Positions 35,086 to 48,727 are shown, counted from the stretch's first letter. The stretch is DNA of 64,000 nt from Bettongia penicillata ogilbyi (GCA_023548195.1 JAJHZJ010000121.1:4157680-4221679); one strand, 5' to 3'. Notes: generated from the sequence alone by a model not told the origin. Program-made: numbers and translations.

Positions 35086-35450
35086 TTAGAGCTGGAAGTT
35101 ACTTTAGATAACAGTTAGCCACAGGATCATAAATTTCGAAATTAGAAGGTAACTGCAAAGTAATATAGCCCAATTCTTCATATGAGGAAACAGATTCCCT
35201 GAGAAATTAAATTACTTTCCCAACATCATACATTCAGCAAGTGGCAGTCAAATTCCAATTCAGGTCCAAATTCAGCATTCTCTCAACTGCACTACCAGGC
35301 CTCCCAGCTCAACAGCATCGTTTACAGATGAAGAAAACCGAAGCAGAGAGTACTTTTGGAGCTTACCTGCCAAAGGTCATATAACCAGCTGTAAAGAGCA
35401 AAACCAAGACTGAGGAACTTCCACCCCCATACTCCAGATTGCGTCCATTT
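35086..35450 (+). mobile_element. MIR-like SINE interrupted by a second SINE
   Basis: The outer copy is 35086-35118 ('GAGCTGGAAGTTACTTTAG') and continues at about 35306 with 'CTCAACAGCATCGTTTACAG' and 'ATGAAGAAAACC'. The inner copy, about 35119-35305, is a fuller element of a similar kind: 'AGGATCATAAATTTCGAAAT', then 'TTACTTTCCCAACATCATAC', then 'ACTGCACTACCAGGCCTCCC'. Removing the inner part restores a continuous outer SINE. Confidence 0.65.
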
Positions 35451-35689
35451 GTTTAGTCCTGCTTTTAAGTACAATCATGAAAGAGTGTCTTGATTACACA
35501 CAGCATGTGCTCAGTAAGATGTGATTTTATAGACGCTTGGGGGCTTATCTTGCCAAAGCCACAAAAAAGAAAAGCCAAATTTTCAGATTTTCTTGTTCTA
35601 ACCCAAACTCCATTCCTGAAACCTGATTTGGGACTAGGAGGACCTATTAATTGCTAAATCTGATGGGAGTTTTTTCCCGTCATTCTTTG

Positions 35690-36443
35690 TTCTCTTTGCT
35701 GTTTTTACAGTAAAAACCTCCTTTGGTATATATGGCACTTCTCTTTTCCTGGTTCTCCAGGAACATAATCCTTTCCTTCACTGGCTCTTCTTCCTGCCCT
35801 CTCAGTGCAAATGTCCCCAAAGGGTGTTTCCTAGATCTCTTCTTTCTCCCCTGGTGATCTCATCCATTTACCAAGGATTCAATTTATCATTTATCAAGGA
35901 TTCACCCCTATATGCAGACACAATTCTATAAATTCTGCCTGAACCTATTACAAAGATCTGAGTCCAACAACTCAAACTCTCTGTTAGACACTTCCAAGCC
36001 AACATCTGAAACTTAACAATGTCCAAGACTGAACTTGTTTGATCCCGCTAAAAGCACTAGCAATAGAGACTAGATGTACATTCCTCTAGATCTAGGGACC
36101 TTCCAACGTGAGGAGATTCTCACTACCAATGGAAGTCCAGTTTTCTTCCATTTCGGTCCCCTACACATACTCTGTGACCTAGTGACACTGCCCTCAGAGC
36201 TGTTCCTTGAGCACAATTCTCCATATCCCTCTTCAGGGCTAGCTTTCCTCCCACAGCATGCATGTTCATCTTCCTCCTCATTTCTAGCTCTGAGCTAGTC
36301 TGGCTGCCTTCAAATCCCAGCTAAAGTTGAACCTTCTACAAGAATGCTTTTCAAATACTTAATCTCTCTCTGTGCCTTCCCTCTGAGATTACCTCCCATT
36401 TACGACACATATATATATATATATATATACACATACATACACA

Positions 36444-36498
<55 letters not shown>

Positions 36499-36660
36499 CT
36501 TATTTGTATATCTTATTTGTGCATAGTTGCATTTTGTCTCCTCCTTTAGAGGATGAGGTCGCCAGAATCAGGAACTTTATTTGCCTTTGTATCCCAACAT
36601 TGAGCATACTACCTGGCACATAGCAGCAACTTAATAAAGGTACACTGAATGAATATAAAC
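35690..36660 (+). mobile_element. L2 LINE 3' region with microsatellite expansion
   Basis: L2 blocks occur in order: 'TATGCAGACACAATTCTATA', 'CATCTGAAACTTAACAATGT', 'CCAAGACTGAACTT', 'AAATCCCAGCTAAAGTTGAA' and 'CTACCTGGCACATAGCAGC' with 'TTAATAAAGGTACACTGAAT' at the end. An AT/CA microsatellite has grown within its 3'UTR. Confidence 0.82.
36405..36498. repeat. (AT)n(AC)n(AT)n microsatellite in L2
   Basis: A compound run: about 12 AT units, then mixed ATAC/ACAT, about 17 AC units, then AT units. It sits where the L2 3'UTR normally has a short TATATA. Confidence 0.97.
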
Positions 36661-36664
36661 ATGA

Positions 36665-36830
36665 ATTGACTGCAATTTAGTCTTAGAAAGCTGCTTAAAG
36701 AATGAAGAGACTAAGTGACTTGCCCAGAGCTACACTGCCAGTATCTGTCAATGGCAGGGCATGACCTCACATCTTGGCTTTGAGGCTACATTTCAACCTG
36801 CACAATGCTGCTTCTCCTCTCTTTCTAATT
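36665..36830 (+). mobile_element. MIR-like SINE fragment
   Basis: 'GAGACTAAGTGACTTGCCCA' and 'GAGCTACACTGCCAGTATCT' match the MIR central block. The remainder is decayed. Confidence 0.6.
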
Positions 36831-36854
36831 TCCCTATGCAAGGTTATTATCTAT

Positions 36855-37000
36855 GTTTATTACAGTTATCTTTGACTCTTCCCTCTCCCTCACTGTACCA
36901 CCACCCCCATATCCAGTTTGTTGATAAATCTCATTGATTCTGCCTCCATGACACCTCTGATATCCTTTGGCTCCCTTTTTCCCCCAAAATGGCTGCTTTC
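36855..37000 (+). mobile_element. L2 LINE fragment (ORF2 end)
   Basis: 'TTATCTTTGACTCTTCCCTC' followed by 'TCCCTCACTGTACC' and 'GATTCTGCCTCCATGACACC' are the well-known L2 ORF2 terminal blocks. Confidence 0.7.
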
Positions 37001-37352
37001 AGGGAAGGTGAATTAATAGACCCACCTGGTTATAACTCACCTTGCAGAGAAGAGGCAGATTAAGCTGTCTGGGGCTAATGATTTCAATTTCTTCTGGAAT
37101 TAGCATTTGTTAATATAAGAAGCAAATTTAAGCTGGTTTTCATGGACCAGATTTCTAATAAGATTTTTCACATCTTTCCCAGGGCATTGTGGTTGATATT
37201 CTTTGTCCACAAAAGGTACTCTTCTCTTTTTTTATTTTAAAAAAATTCTTATTTATCCAGAAGATGATTTCTTTTTTCTTGGGTTTCATGAATCTAAAGT
37301 GCTTTGACACTAGAATTTCTCAGTTAACTAGTCAATAATTTTTTAAAATATA

Positions 37353-37362
37353 ATTTTCCAAA
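37353..37362 (+). repeat. Target-site duplication, left copy
   Basis: ATTTTCCAAA is repeated exactly at 40217-40226, flanking the L1 copy. Confidence 0.8.
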
Positions 37363-40216
37363 TCCCCAGGGTCAAAAGGATTTATAAGTGAATTCTACCT
37401 AACACTTAAAGAACAACTAATTCCAATAATGTGTAAACTATTTGGGAAAATTCATTTTACAACACAAATATGGTGCTGGTAACCAGGAAGAACCAAAAAA
37501 GAGAAAGAAAATTATAGAGCAATTTCCTTAATAAATATCGATACAAAAAATTTTAAATAAAATATTAGCAAGGATTTTACAGCAACTTATCACCAGGATA
37601 ATTACACTATGACTAAGTGGGATTCATACCAGGAATGCAAGACTGGCTCAATGTTAGGAAAACTATCAATATAATTGACCACATCAATAAAAAACCCAAC
37701 AGAAATCATATGATTATTGCAGAAAAAGTTTTAACAAAATACAGCAAAAAAACAGGAACTTTACTTAAAATGATAAGTAGTACCTACAAAAACCATCAGC
37801 AAGTAGTTATGTAATAGAGATAAGCTAGAAGCATTCCCAATACGATCAGGGGTGAAATACGGATGCCTATCACCACTAATACTCAATGTTGTACTAGAAA
37901 TGTTAGCTTTAGGAATAAGAGGAGAAAAAGGAATCAGACCAGGGTGCAACATCTGGACTGAGTTCAAATTCTACAAATGAATCCCTTCATTAAAGGGATT
38001 TGTTCTGTGAAGTTTGGATGCAGTCAAAGGGCCACCCTTGAGCACCTTGAAGCCACAGGTTCCCCACTCCTGGAACAGGCAAAGAGGAAATAAAACTATC
38101 ACTCTTTGAAGCTGATGTGATGGTATACTTAGAGGATCCTAGAGAATGGCTTAAAAAAATACTATTTGAAATAATTAACAACTCTAGCAAAGTTATAGGA
38201 TACAAAATAAACAAACCCACATAAATCATCAGCATTTCTATATATTACCAACAAATCACAGCAGCAAGAGATAGAAAGAGAATTTCCATTTAAAATAACT
38301 GCAGACAATATAAAATACTTGGGAGCTGACCTGCCAAGACAAACCCAGAAACAATATGAACACAAATATAAAACATTTTTCAAACAAATAAAGTCAGATC
38401 TAAACAAATGGAAAAAACGCTAGTCATTCATAGGTAGGCCAAGCTAGTAGAATAAACATGACAATTCTACCTAAATTAATTTACAAAACCATACCAATCA
38501 AGCTAGCAAAAAATTATTTCAGAGACAGAAAAAAATAACAAAATTTATCTGGAAGAACTAAAGATCAAGAATATAAAGGAAATTAATGAAACAAATACAA
38601 AGGAAGGTGGCTTAGCAGTATGAAAGTTAAAACTATATTACAGAAGCAGCATTTGGTACTGGCTAACAAACAGACTGGTAGATCAGTGGAATAGATAAGG
38701 TACACAAAACACGGCAGTAAATAACTATAGTAATCTATTGTTTGATAAACCCGACTCCAGTTTCTGAGATAAGAATTCACTACTGAACAAAAATAGTTAG
38801 GAAAACAGTATGGCAGAAACTAATTATAGACCAATATCTCACACCTATACCAGGATACGATCAAAATAGGTACATGATTTAAACATAGTGGGTGATACCA
38901 CTAGCAAATGAGCAGAATGAGGAGAGCAAGGAATAGTTTATCTGTCAGATCTACGGAGAAAGGAAGAATTTATGACCAAACAAGAAATAGAGAGCATTAC
39001 TAAATACAACATGGACAATTTTGATTATATTAAACTAAAAAATTTTTGTACAAACAAAACTAACACAACCAAAATGAAAAGGAAAGCAGAAAGCTGGGAA
39101 ACAATTTTTACAGCAAGTGCCTCTGGTAAAGGGCTCATTTTTCAAATATATAGAGAACTGAGTCAAATTTGTGAGAATACAAGTCATTCCACAATTGATA
39201 AATGGTCAAAGGAGATAAACAGACAATTTTCAGAAAAAGAAATCAAAGCTATCTACAATCATAAGAAAAATGCTCTAAAACACTATTGATTAGAGAAATA
39301 CAGATTAAAACATCTCTAAGGTACTACCCTCACTCCTATCAGATTGGCTAATATGACAGAAAAGGAAAATCATAAATGTTGGAGAAGTAGTGGGAAAATT
39401 GGGACCCTAATGATGGAGTTGTGAGCTGATCCAGCCTTTCTGAAGAGCAATTTGGAACTATGTTCAAAGGGCAATCAAACTGTGCATACTCCACCATTAG
39501 GTCAGTAACCCAAAGAGATCAGGAAGAAGGGAAAAGGATTCACATGTACAAAAATATTGATAGTAGCTCTTTTCATGGTGCCAAAGAAATTAGAAATTAA
39601 GGAAATGCTCATAAATTGGGGAATGGTTGAACAAGCTGTGGTATATGAATGTAATGGAATACTATTGTGCTGTAAGAAAGGACGAACAGCTGGACTTCAG
39701 AAAAACCTTGAAAGACTTTCATGAATTGATGCTGAGTGAAGTGAGCAGAACCAGGAGGACATTGTACACAGTAACAGTAATACTGTGCAAGGATCAATGG
39801 TGATTAGATCTTCTCAGCAATAAGATCTTCTATTAGATCTTCTCCACAATACACTGATCCGGGATAATCTAAATGACTCATGATGGACAATTCTATCCAC
39901 ATCCAGAGAAAGAACTGATGGGATCTGAATGCAGATCAAAGCATACTATTTGCACCTTTTTTTCATGGTTTTTTTTCCTTTTGTTCTGTTTCTTCTTTCA
40001 CAGTATGACTAATAAGGAAATATGTTTTACATGATCGCACATGTGTAACCTATAGCAGACTGCGTGCTATCCTGGGGATGAGGGAGAGAAGGAAGGAGGG
40101 GGAAAAATTTGGAACTCAAAATCTTCCAGAAAATGAATATTGAAAACTATTTTTACATGTAATTGAAAAAAATAAAATACCATTAAAATAAAAAACCTAA
40201 AATAAAACAAAATAAG
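37363..40216 (+). mobile_element. 5'-truncated L1 (ORF2 RT to 3' end), carrying a hAT-like insert
   Basis: The copy starts inside L1 ORF2 ('CCCCAGGGTCAAAAGGATTT') and runs through the reverse transcriptase and C-terminal domains to a 3'UTR and an A-rich tail. Recognisable peptides include [17 protein letters not shown] (from 37619) and FDYIKLKNFCTNK with GLIFQIYRELSQ (38972-39289). The catalytic FADD region near 38105 is mutated, and stops and frameshifts are frequent, so it is dead. A G-rich stretch is at 40076-40104. An exact 10-bp duplication defines the ends. Confidence 0.9.
37940..38072. mobile_element. Short palindromic DNA element (hAT-like MITE) inside L1
   Basis: About 133 bp interrupts otherwise continuous L1 sequence between 'GGAATCAGA' and 'CAGGCAAAGAGG'. 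It opens CAGGGTG and closes with the reverse complement of CAGGAGTGGGG, hAT-like termini. In the middle, AATCCCTTCATTAAAGGGATT is a near-perfect hairpin. The 8-bp target duplication expected of hAT elements is not clearly readable. Confidence 0.65.
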
Positions 40217-40529
40217 ATTTTCCAAAAATATTATGAAGGCTTTGCTAACAATATGGTTTCAGTACAGATTCTGTTTTCTAACCTCAGAAATTTTAAGTTT
40301 GTGATGATATTAAGTTACTTGACCTTGGTTTCTTCTATTTAATTAATTATGCCTCTATTTTCTTCAGAGGTATATCATGAAACAGTTAATGAACTAATAT
40401 ATGAGAGTGCTTGAGAAGATAATCCAATTATCTTCTTGGATTACAAGATCCAAAAAGATCCAAGGTGTTGGTGTTATAATAAGCCATAAAAGCACTCCCA
40501 TAAGAATCCTAGTATTATTATTAAAGGTA

Positions 40530-43445
40530 TACTAAGGCAGAAGACGAAGAAAGCAACATAGCAAACTCTTATAAGTAATTACTCTGATGTCATGACAAAA
40601 GATATACTATGCAAACAAAACATACTGACCTTGAAGTCAGAATGTGTAGAGACAACCTAAGGATCATATCTCTCCTCGAACAACATGACAAGACAAAACA
40701 CTTTTACACCGTAATGAAGGAAAAAACAGATGAGAACCATCCAGAGCTTCTGAACAGACAAAATGAAATTCCGATTGAAAGAATTCACAGATCCCCTCCC
40801 CCCAGAAAAAAAAATCAAGGCTGCAAACTCCAAGATATATAGTTTAAATTTAACAATTCAATTCAGAAACAAATTATGTAAGCCTTCAGGTGAAAGACCT
40901 GCAGACACAAAGGCAAGGATACTAGAATAATGTCAAACTGCTCCACACCCACTAGAAAATGGAGGTAAAGAAATAAAATGTTCTGATGAGCAACAGAGCT
41001 CAGAATGCAGCCCAGGGTGAACTCACCTACAAATCTGAGTTTAATCATACAGGATAAAAGATGGATATTCAATAATAAATACGAGTTTGAAAAATTTTTT
41101 ACAAAGAAAAAGAGAACTGAAAACTGCCTATAGGTAAATGCTTCTTCTGGGAGACTACATTATAACACGAAATCAAGGGCAAGCAGTGAGGGGAGAAGGT
41201 AATCTCTGTGAGCTCAGAAAAAGATTAGGAGGACAAGGAAGAAAGACTGAAAAGAGGGGAGAGGAAGGAAGGAGAAGATTCCACTGATGAATACTCTTAT
41301 GGGTGAAGAGAAATGAGAAGCTTAATGAAGAAATGACTCTAGGAGATTTGGTGTCTGAAAAATCTACTTGTCCTGGGTCAGAGGAGCTGGAACCCCTAGG
41401 ACCAACTAGTAACTAGAGGAGTGGGGGAGAATATGGACACAGGGAGGAAGTCCCAGGAAAACTGAGGAAAAAAAATCGAAAAGAGAGGGTACACACCAGT
41501 GTGAGGGAGGAAGCCCTACAACAGCACTGTTCTCTCTGACCCCTGTAATAACTGGTATTGTTGTGAAAGTGAGACACAATAGAGAAAAGAGGAATTTATA
41601 TAGCATACCCTACAAGGCAGTGGCAGAAAGTACCAACATGAGAGACCCTAGAATGAATACCTTAAAACCTTTAATGGTATGAAGAATACAGAGAAAAGAG
41701 AGAATAAATAATTAGAGGGGTCATGAATCAGAGAAGGAGGGTCTAGAATAAACATAATGAGAAGATGTGGATAATGAAGAGAGTGAGAGAAATTCTTTTT
41801 GGAAAGGGGAACAGAAAAGGAAACTTTAAAAACTACTGAACAGGAGTTGAAGGAGAGGAAAGGGGCAATCGGAAAAATTGGGGAAGAAATACTTAACCAA
41901 ATAAAAGCAGGAGGAAAGAACTAATCAACAAAATCCTAAAGGTAAAGGGACGACAAAAGAGGAGCATAGACTGGAGTGAGAGACCAGTGGGAAGACGGCC
42001 ACCCTAAAAAAAGACTGAAGTAGCACGGCACTGTACACAGCAAAGGAGAGTGTCAAAGTAACCATTTAAAAAACCCAAATTTAGACACAGATGAAAAGAA
42101 TCGAAATCTAACCAACTTTAAATGTGAATGTATTAAACAATCCAATAAAATGAAAAAGAGTGACAGTTTGGATAAGAAAATAAAGTGCTGCAATCTTTTT
42201 CTTACAAGAAACACACTTAAAAAACAAAGACAAAAAAATAAAACAAAATAAAACTGAGGGGATAGGGGAAAAATTGACTATGCATCAAATGAATCCAAAA
42301 AAGCAAGAGTGAGAATCATGCTGCCTCACAAAGCAAGAACAATCAAGAAAGAAAGAGGGATAAACAAGAAAACCACAGACAATTAGCCAATACCAACAAT
42401 AAACACATGCGCTCCGAATGCTTCAATGTCCAAAATCACAAAGGGAACACTGCATGAGCTTCAAGAAGACAGAGGCAGGGACATAAAAATGGCAGGGGGC
42501 TTCAATGTTCCTTTTGGATAAATCTAAGAGAAAGAGAAGCAAAAGAGAAAACATGGAACTGACACACTTCTGGAAAGACTAGAGTTAGGAGAGTTATAGC
42601 ATCTTCTAAAATGGGACAGCAAAAGAATACACATGTTTATTGGTACCGCATGAAATTTTTACCAGAATAGACCATGCACTAAGCACAGAAACGCTGCAAA
42701 CAAATGTAAAAAGGCAGAAATACCCAGTATATCCTTCCTAGACCACAATGCTGTAAGAGTAGAAACTGGATCAGACCTAGCAATGGAACCGTGAATACTT
42801 ACTGGTCAAAGAACAAATCACAGAAGAAATGAAAACTATGTAAAAGAAGATGATGATGAGACAACACACAGAAGCTGAAGCCATCCCCAGGGGGAATCCC
42901 TAGTTTTCATATCATTATAATCATACATTCACAGAACAGAAAAAGAGAAGATTAGTGAAATGACTTTGGATCTTAAGAATTAGAAAATCAATAAATAACC
43001 TAAAATAAGCACAAAAGGGGATATATTAAAAATTCGAGATGAAATAAACTGGAAACAAAAAAAACCTAGAAATGATCATTCAAACTAAAAGCTGGTTCTT
43101 TGAAAAAAACTAATAAAATTGATACCCTTGGGTAGTCTGATTAAAAGAGAGAAGAAAATAAAATCAATAAAATAGCAAATATGCAAGATGAAATCACTGC
43201 AAAAACAGAATAACAAGAATAATCAGAATATATTATGCAGAGCTATATAGTAACAAAACTAAGAACATAAAATATAGAGAAGAGTGTCTTTGAAAATGTA
43301 AAATATCCACAATATAAGAAAACCAGATAGAGATATTAAATAATCGAATCTCAGAGGGGAAAAAATAGATCTAGTTGTCAAGAAACTAGCAAAGAAACCC
43401 CTGGTCATGATGGATACACAGAAGAATTCTATCAACATATGTAAA
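40530..43445 (+). mobile_element. Decayed L1-clade LINE, 5' portion (ORF1, spacer, ORF2 start)
   Basis: At 40609-40842 a frame reads LEVRMCRDNLRIISL and later IERIHRSPPP, matching the RRM region of L1 ORF1. A purine-rich spacer follows (about 41.1-42.0 kb). 'CTTACAAGAAACACACTTAA' near 42205 fits the endonuclease region of ORF2, and 'CCCCTGGTCATGATGGATAC' near 43400 the start of the RT region. No long frame survives. Limits are approximate. Confidence 0.65.
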
Positions 43446-44074
43446 AAGCTTTGCAAACATTAAAGAGCTATATAAATGTCAGCTGTTACTCACATACTGA
43501 AATAGCCAAATAGATCTATGATCTCACTGATTTTGATACTACCTCCATTAATGTGGATCACAATCATATCTGCCCAACCTGTGCAACTCCTGTCCATATT
43601 CTCTCATAAACTGACCTCGGGGGTCAATCAAATGTACTGAAGTTTTCTCCTGATGTCTCATCATTTCTTATTCAGGCTTGCTTATATCCATCGTCTATCT
43701 CTCTGTGCTGCTCTGTAAATAAATCATTTAAAATCTTTGGAGACCATTGTGTTCCATGTTGCAAGATCATATAGTAACAATGGTAGAATATATTAGTATG
43801 AAAAAATTGGGTCTTTGTTTCCAGGAGAAATTTTTGGATATTAAAGTAACTGAAATTTCCTGAAGGCAATTCAGCTTTCTATTCAACTCTTGCCCCAATT
43901 CATTGTCCATTTTTACTGTCATTATTATTACATTATTATTACATTTCATTATTATGAAAATCAGCTTATATTTTCTAAGCAGAGAATAACAGTGAATAAG
44001 GATGGGCCAATATATAAACATACTTATGTAGGAATGAAAAGAGCACAGGCCATTCTTACCAACTACCTATTATG

Positions 44075-44235
44075 ATTCAAAGATCATGGATTTAGACCTA
44101 AAAAAGGTCTAACAGTCCATTTAATCCAACTCCCCTCCCCTATTCCAAAGACAGAAGTGACCTCCCTGGGAGTTAAAAGTGTTATCTGAATCTAGGTCTT
44201 CCAGACTCTATCCACTATGCTACGCTGCCTTTCCC
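44075..44235 (+). mobile_element. MIR-like SINE
   Basis: 'GATTCAAAGATCATGGATTT', 'TTTAATCCAACTCCCCTCCC' and 'CTATCCACTATGCTACGCTG' give the same order as the inner element at 35.2 kb. Confidence 0.7.
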
Positions 44236-44239
44236 AAAG

Positions 44240-47200
44240 AGCTCCCAACTAAGAGAAAAAAAAAACAAAACATATTCCTGTCCTGCCCAGTACCATTTTA
44301 AAAGAATTAGGCCCTTTTAAGACAAGAAAAGCAAAGAAATTCAGAATTTAACCAAGTACTCTTGAATTCTCTTTAATCACTGCTGTCTGAAGTGTTCTAA
44401 TTCCTTAATTTGGGTCCCTTTATAATAATATGAAATTAAAATCAATAAAATAGCCAATGGATGAATTAAAACAATGAATTACCAAGGAGAATGGGACAGG
44501 GAAGGAAATTAAGTGTATGCTATTTAAACATGCTTTTAAATACTTTACACAAAATGGACTCAATTTACCCACATCCTTATGAATCTTAAACACACAGCTG
44601 GTCATTGTTCACCAACAACATTCTATTACCTTTGGGCCAGAATCAATTAAAAAGTCCAAAATGTTCACAAATATATGTTCAGTTTGAGAAACTCTGGTCT
44701 CCATTCTGGAAGCTAAACATATTGAACTAATTGAATTTGGCCCTATTACACACCAGCCCCACCCCCATCGCCTGTTCTCCCTCCCCCTATCCCGAAAAAA
44801 AAAAAAACTGCTCTTACTTTTAAAAGCTACTTTACTGTTGTGACCAACTGACAAAAGCCAGGTATACTGCTCAAACTAAAAACCTGATTTCCAATGTGAA
44901 CTTACATCTTTTCCTCTGTTATAATACTATGGGGTTTCCTAGATTTGAGGGGCATGGTAGAATATTTTATGTTACTAAAAGCACATTTTGGTATACACTT
45001 TGCTTTAAAAAAAAATACAAGAACATGTAGACCTCTTCTGGGATAGCAAAATTCCCTGTTAAAAAGAATATTTATTGCTTTGTGGTTATTAGAACACTGA
45101 CATATATTACATTTAATTCAAGTGGTTTTTGAGGGCATTAAAAAATCAGACCAATGATTTTGTTCATATTTTAAAAACTTAACAGAGCCCATAGTTGGTC
45201 TAAGTAACCATGAATCTTTAACGTTAAAAATAAAAAAAACTATGTCCAAAGATCATTTTCTTAGTTTAATAGTCTAAATATCTTGATTATACTATTTACT
45301 ACATTTTTCCCTCATAAGTGATTCACCTATGCCATTTCTAAATTAGGTTTTCTCAAAATTATTGGTTTTTAGACGTATAAATCTCAACTCTACTGATATT
45401 CCAGAGCTGCTTACTGGCACTGCATTAACTCTGGATTCTTGAAGCTTCTGTAGGTCAATTGATGTCATGTTCTGGCAGGTCCTACCAAACTGAGAAGGCT
45501 TTAGGTACAGGCCAGACAGTGGTCAGTGGGAGGACCAGGGAGGACAGGCTGCCCCATCTCCCACTGGGACAGTACCAACTGGCTTTGGAGTAACAGAATC
45601 TGACGACAAAGTCCACCAATGATGTGTACTGCCTATGGGGCCTTTGGTGATTCACTTGATGTCTTACTTCATCTATATGAAACAAGGGATGTAGAAAAGA
45701 GGGGCTCTCTTGGGTCTCTTCCAACTCTAAAGCTATTCTGTGATCCTATCACCCGTGTCCTTGGTATCCTACCTGCCCTAGGGATTCATACCATTCCTTT
45801 CACGGAGGATCCTTAGCATAACCAGCAATACTGGAGCAAAAAGGCCACGATGGGATTTTGAGGATTTTCCTTCCTCTGGGAACCTTGCCCAATTGTGTCC
45901 TATCCACGGTGGTTTCCCCAGGCCATGAGTATGAGGTTTGAGGTTTCTCCTCAGGTTTATATTTCTGCTCTTTCCCTTCCACACATATACTGAACTTGTC
46001 CTGGATATCAAAATTCCTAGATAAGATGGTGCTCACACCAAAAATAGTTTTATTCCTCTTAGCTAGTACATTATACTAGGTAGTCTGAGGTGATGAGAAA
46101 GGCTAAAGGTTGAGTTTTGATAGAGGACCGTAACTTTAAAAACAACAAAAACCCTTCACAATGATGCCCTAAATTTTACACCCTGAGAGATATAATATTA
46201 TTTTAACATCCAACTACCAATTCCTACTATCCAATACCAACAATACTACCAATACCAACTATCCAATTACTTACAAGGTAAGCCAATCCTTGGTCTAGGT
46301 TGACTTAAAGAACAGAAGCATAGGTGAAATTTCTTCCTCTCTACATATTTCTAGTATCTTATAGAGCACTGCCATTACACTTCAAGCCCCTCGTCTCCTG
46401 AGCACCAATATCCTAAAAACTTAAAGGTTCTTGGAAAGATGTGTGAATCTCAGCCAAAAGTAATACTTTGGGACCTGCCTGCAATAACCACTCTATAGAA
46501 ATGCAGCCTCTAATAGAGCTTTTACCATCTATTGCTAATAGGCAAATTCCTCACAATTTAATTGTTTTATTACCTGTCAGATGATATAGCTCTAAATCTT
46601 TCTCTAGGTAAAGCACTAGAAATACTGATGGTGGTGAGTAAAAAAACAAAGTTTGTTTTGCTAACCTAATTTAAGCTGGCAAAGAGGTATAAAGCTCAAC
46701 ATTTCAACTAGAATTTTTAATCACAGGAGCCCATTCAAATTACCTCAGAAATAAAACTACCTATTCAAACAGTGAGCTTATAAAATGAAATGGTTTAATT
46801 ACATAAGCAATTCAATTTTTTTAAACATACAGAAAATGGAAAACCCAAATCTTATGTTGTCCTCAGAGACAGAGCAGGAGATGAGAAGATTATGAAAAAA
46901 GGAAAAATATAAATCCCACCTAGTATGCTGTGATGCCAAGTTTCAGGACACAAATAATTAACACAGAACTGACTTCAGCCTTTAAACAGTTTAATAAATG
47001 GCACCCAAAAGTACTTGACTACAACTTCAAAATCCACTCTTGATCCTTACCTGGGCAGGAGTTCATTCTACCTTTTATTTCCCCCAAATGGTGCTTAACT
47101 GATAAAAACTGATTGAGAAGGTCCTTCGATAGATGAAGGACTGGCAAAGTGAAGTATGAAGATTCTATATATACATTTAGGACAGTCTGAAGAAATTTAT

Positions 47201-48720
47201 CCTAAATGGGGTACTGGATAAAGTTTTAGGGTACATAAAAATATTTATGGGAGGGAGAGAGTACCTTTGATCTGAGAGCTCATACTGCAAATCATTGCAA
47301 ATGAGGCAATGTTCTATGGTGATAATCAAAATATGCAAATCTCTAAAGTCCTATTTCTCTTGCTGTCCACTAGCACAGGGCAGGGTAGAGATGTATAAAA
47401 GATTACCAGAGAGGGAGGGTGGATGAAAAAATAACAGCCAAGTTGTTAGTGTTTCCAAGACTTTTCCTACATGAATTTCAAAGCAACAAATCCTGTGATT
47501 CTGTGATAGCAGACAGCATCATTATTCCACAGCAAGCTATTATATATGTTGCCGCTAAACCTAGAGCTATGTATTTCTTTGACCCTATAGTGAAAACATC
47601 TGTGACAGCCCTAAACTAAGGGAGACTGAGCAGACAACTGTCAGATGCTACTGCTTCTTTGCCTACCTCTATGTAGTCTTTTAAAGAAATCAATTACCTA
47701 TAATGTTTAGGGAAATAACCCATTTTTAGACCAAAACCTTCACCATCCAATTACAAAGGGCAAAATTAGGGGTCATTTTAACCTTGAACAGGCAGCGGTA
47801 CAGTAGTGAAGTCATTAGGTGAAGTATGTTACTATTTATTATAGCGAATTTAACCCCCACCACTAACAAGACAACAGAAAGCTATATGGGGTACATTGTT
47901 AAGGACAAAACCACAGGTATTTAAAATTGGTTTTAAATCTCAGGTATTTAAAATCACTAAAAACTAGATGGAGAGTTCCAGGCTTAGAGAAGAGCCCAAG
48001 AACTACTAATCTGCTGATGCCATCTAATGAGCTTTCTTCCATTTTGAATGTAAAAGGCCCATAGGTTTATTTCAACTAGAGTGGTGCTTTGTCTATTCCA
48101 GTTTTCACTGATTAATGAAGAGACTTTCTTGGTAACTATATTCAATTCTAATAAGTCCCACTATTAGGGTGACAGCCGCTCATCTACCCAGAGTTCCCCT
48201 TTGTGGTCAATTGAGTATTTTATTTTAGGGCAAAGTCTCCTTTAAGACTTACAAAGCACAGAAAGAAATATACCTTTTTTTATAGTAATCTTTAAAATAA
48301 ATTCTAAAGATTTAGCAGAACAAATTTACTAAGCAACAAGTATTGGTCTACTATGTGCCAGACAGTACAGAGACCTTGAATAATGGGTAAAAGCTTAGAG
48401 TTATCATAAAATAAATCATAAGACTCATATCATTTGGTTTTAACTATAGTAAGTTTAGCTCTCAATTTTAAAGTCATTTTTTACTAGTTACATGGGAGTC
48501 CTAAGAGAAAGGAATGCTCTCTCTTCTAGAGCCTGCTTAGATTTTTTTTTCTTTTTCTAACTTTATACTTTACACACTCTCCACAACCTTCTGTTCATCC
48601 TGGAATGGGTTTTCCCTTAGAAACAATGTTTTAAAATGGAGGATGAGTTTGTAACTCAACACACAAAAAGCCAATTTAATCTATAATTTGCCTAAAAAAT
48701 TGTTTTAACATGCTGAAAGT
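44240..48720. other. Intronic stretch with little recognisable content
   Basis: No exon or long repeat is recognised. A short tail reading 'CTCTTCCAACTCTAAAGC' near 45.72 kb resembles the 3' end of CR1- or SINE-type repeats. A 14-bp direct repeat CAGGTATTTAAAAT occurs at 47914 and 47941. Confidence 0.45.
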
Positions 48721-48727
48721 ACTAGGG

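Noticed and set aside
40609..40842. 77-codon frame as a novel small gene
   Set aside because: Its NLRIISL and IERIHRSP segments identify it as decayed L1 ORF1.
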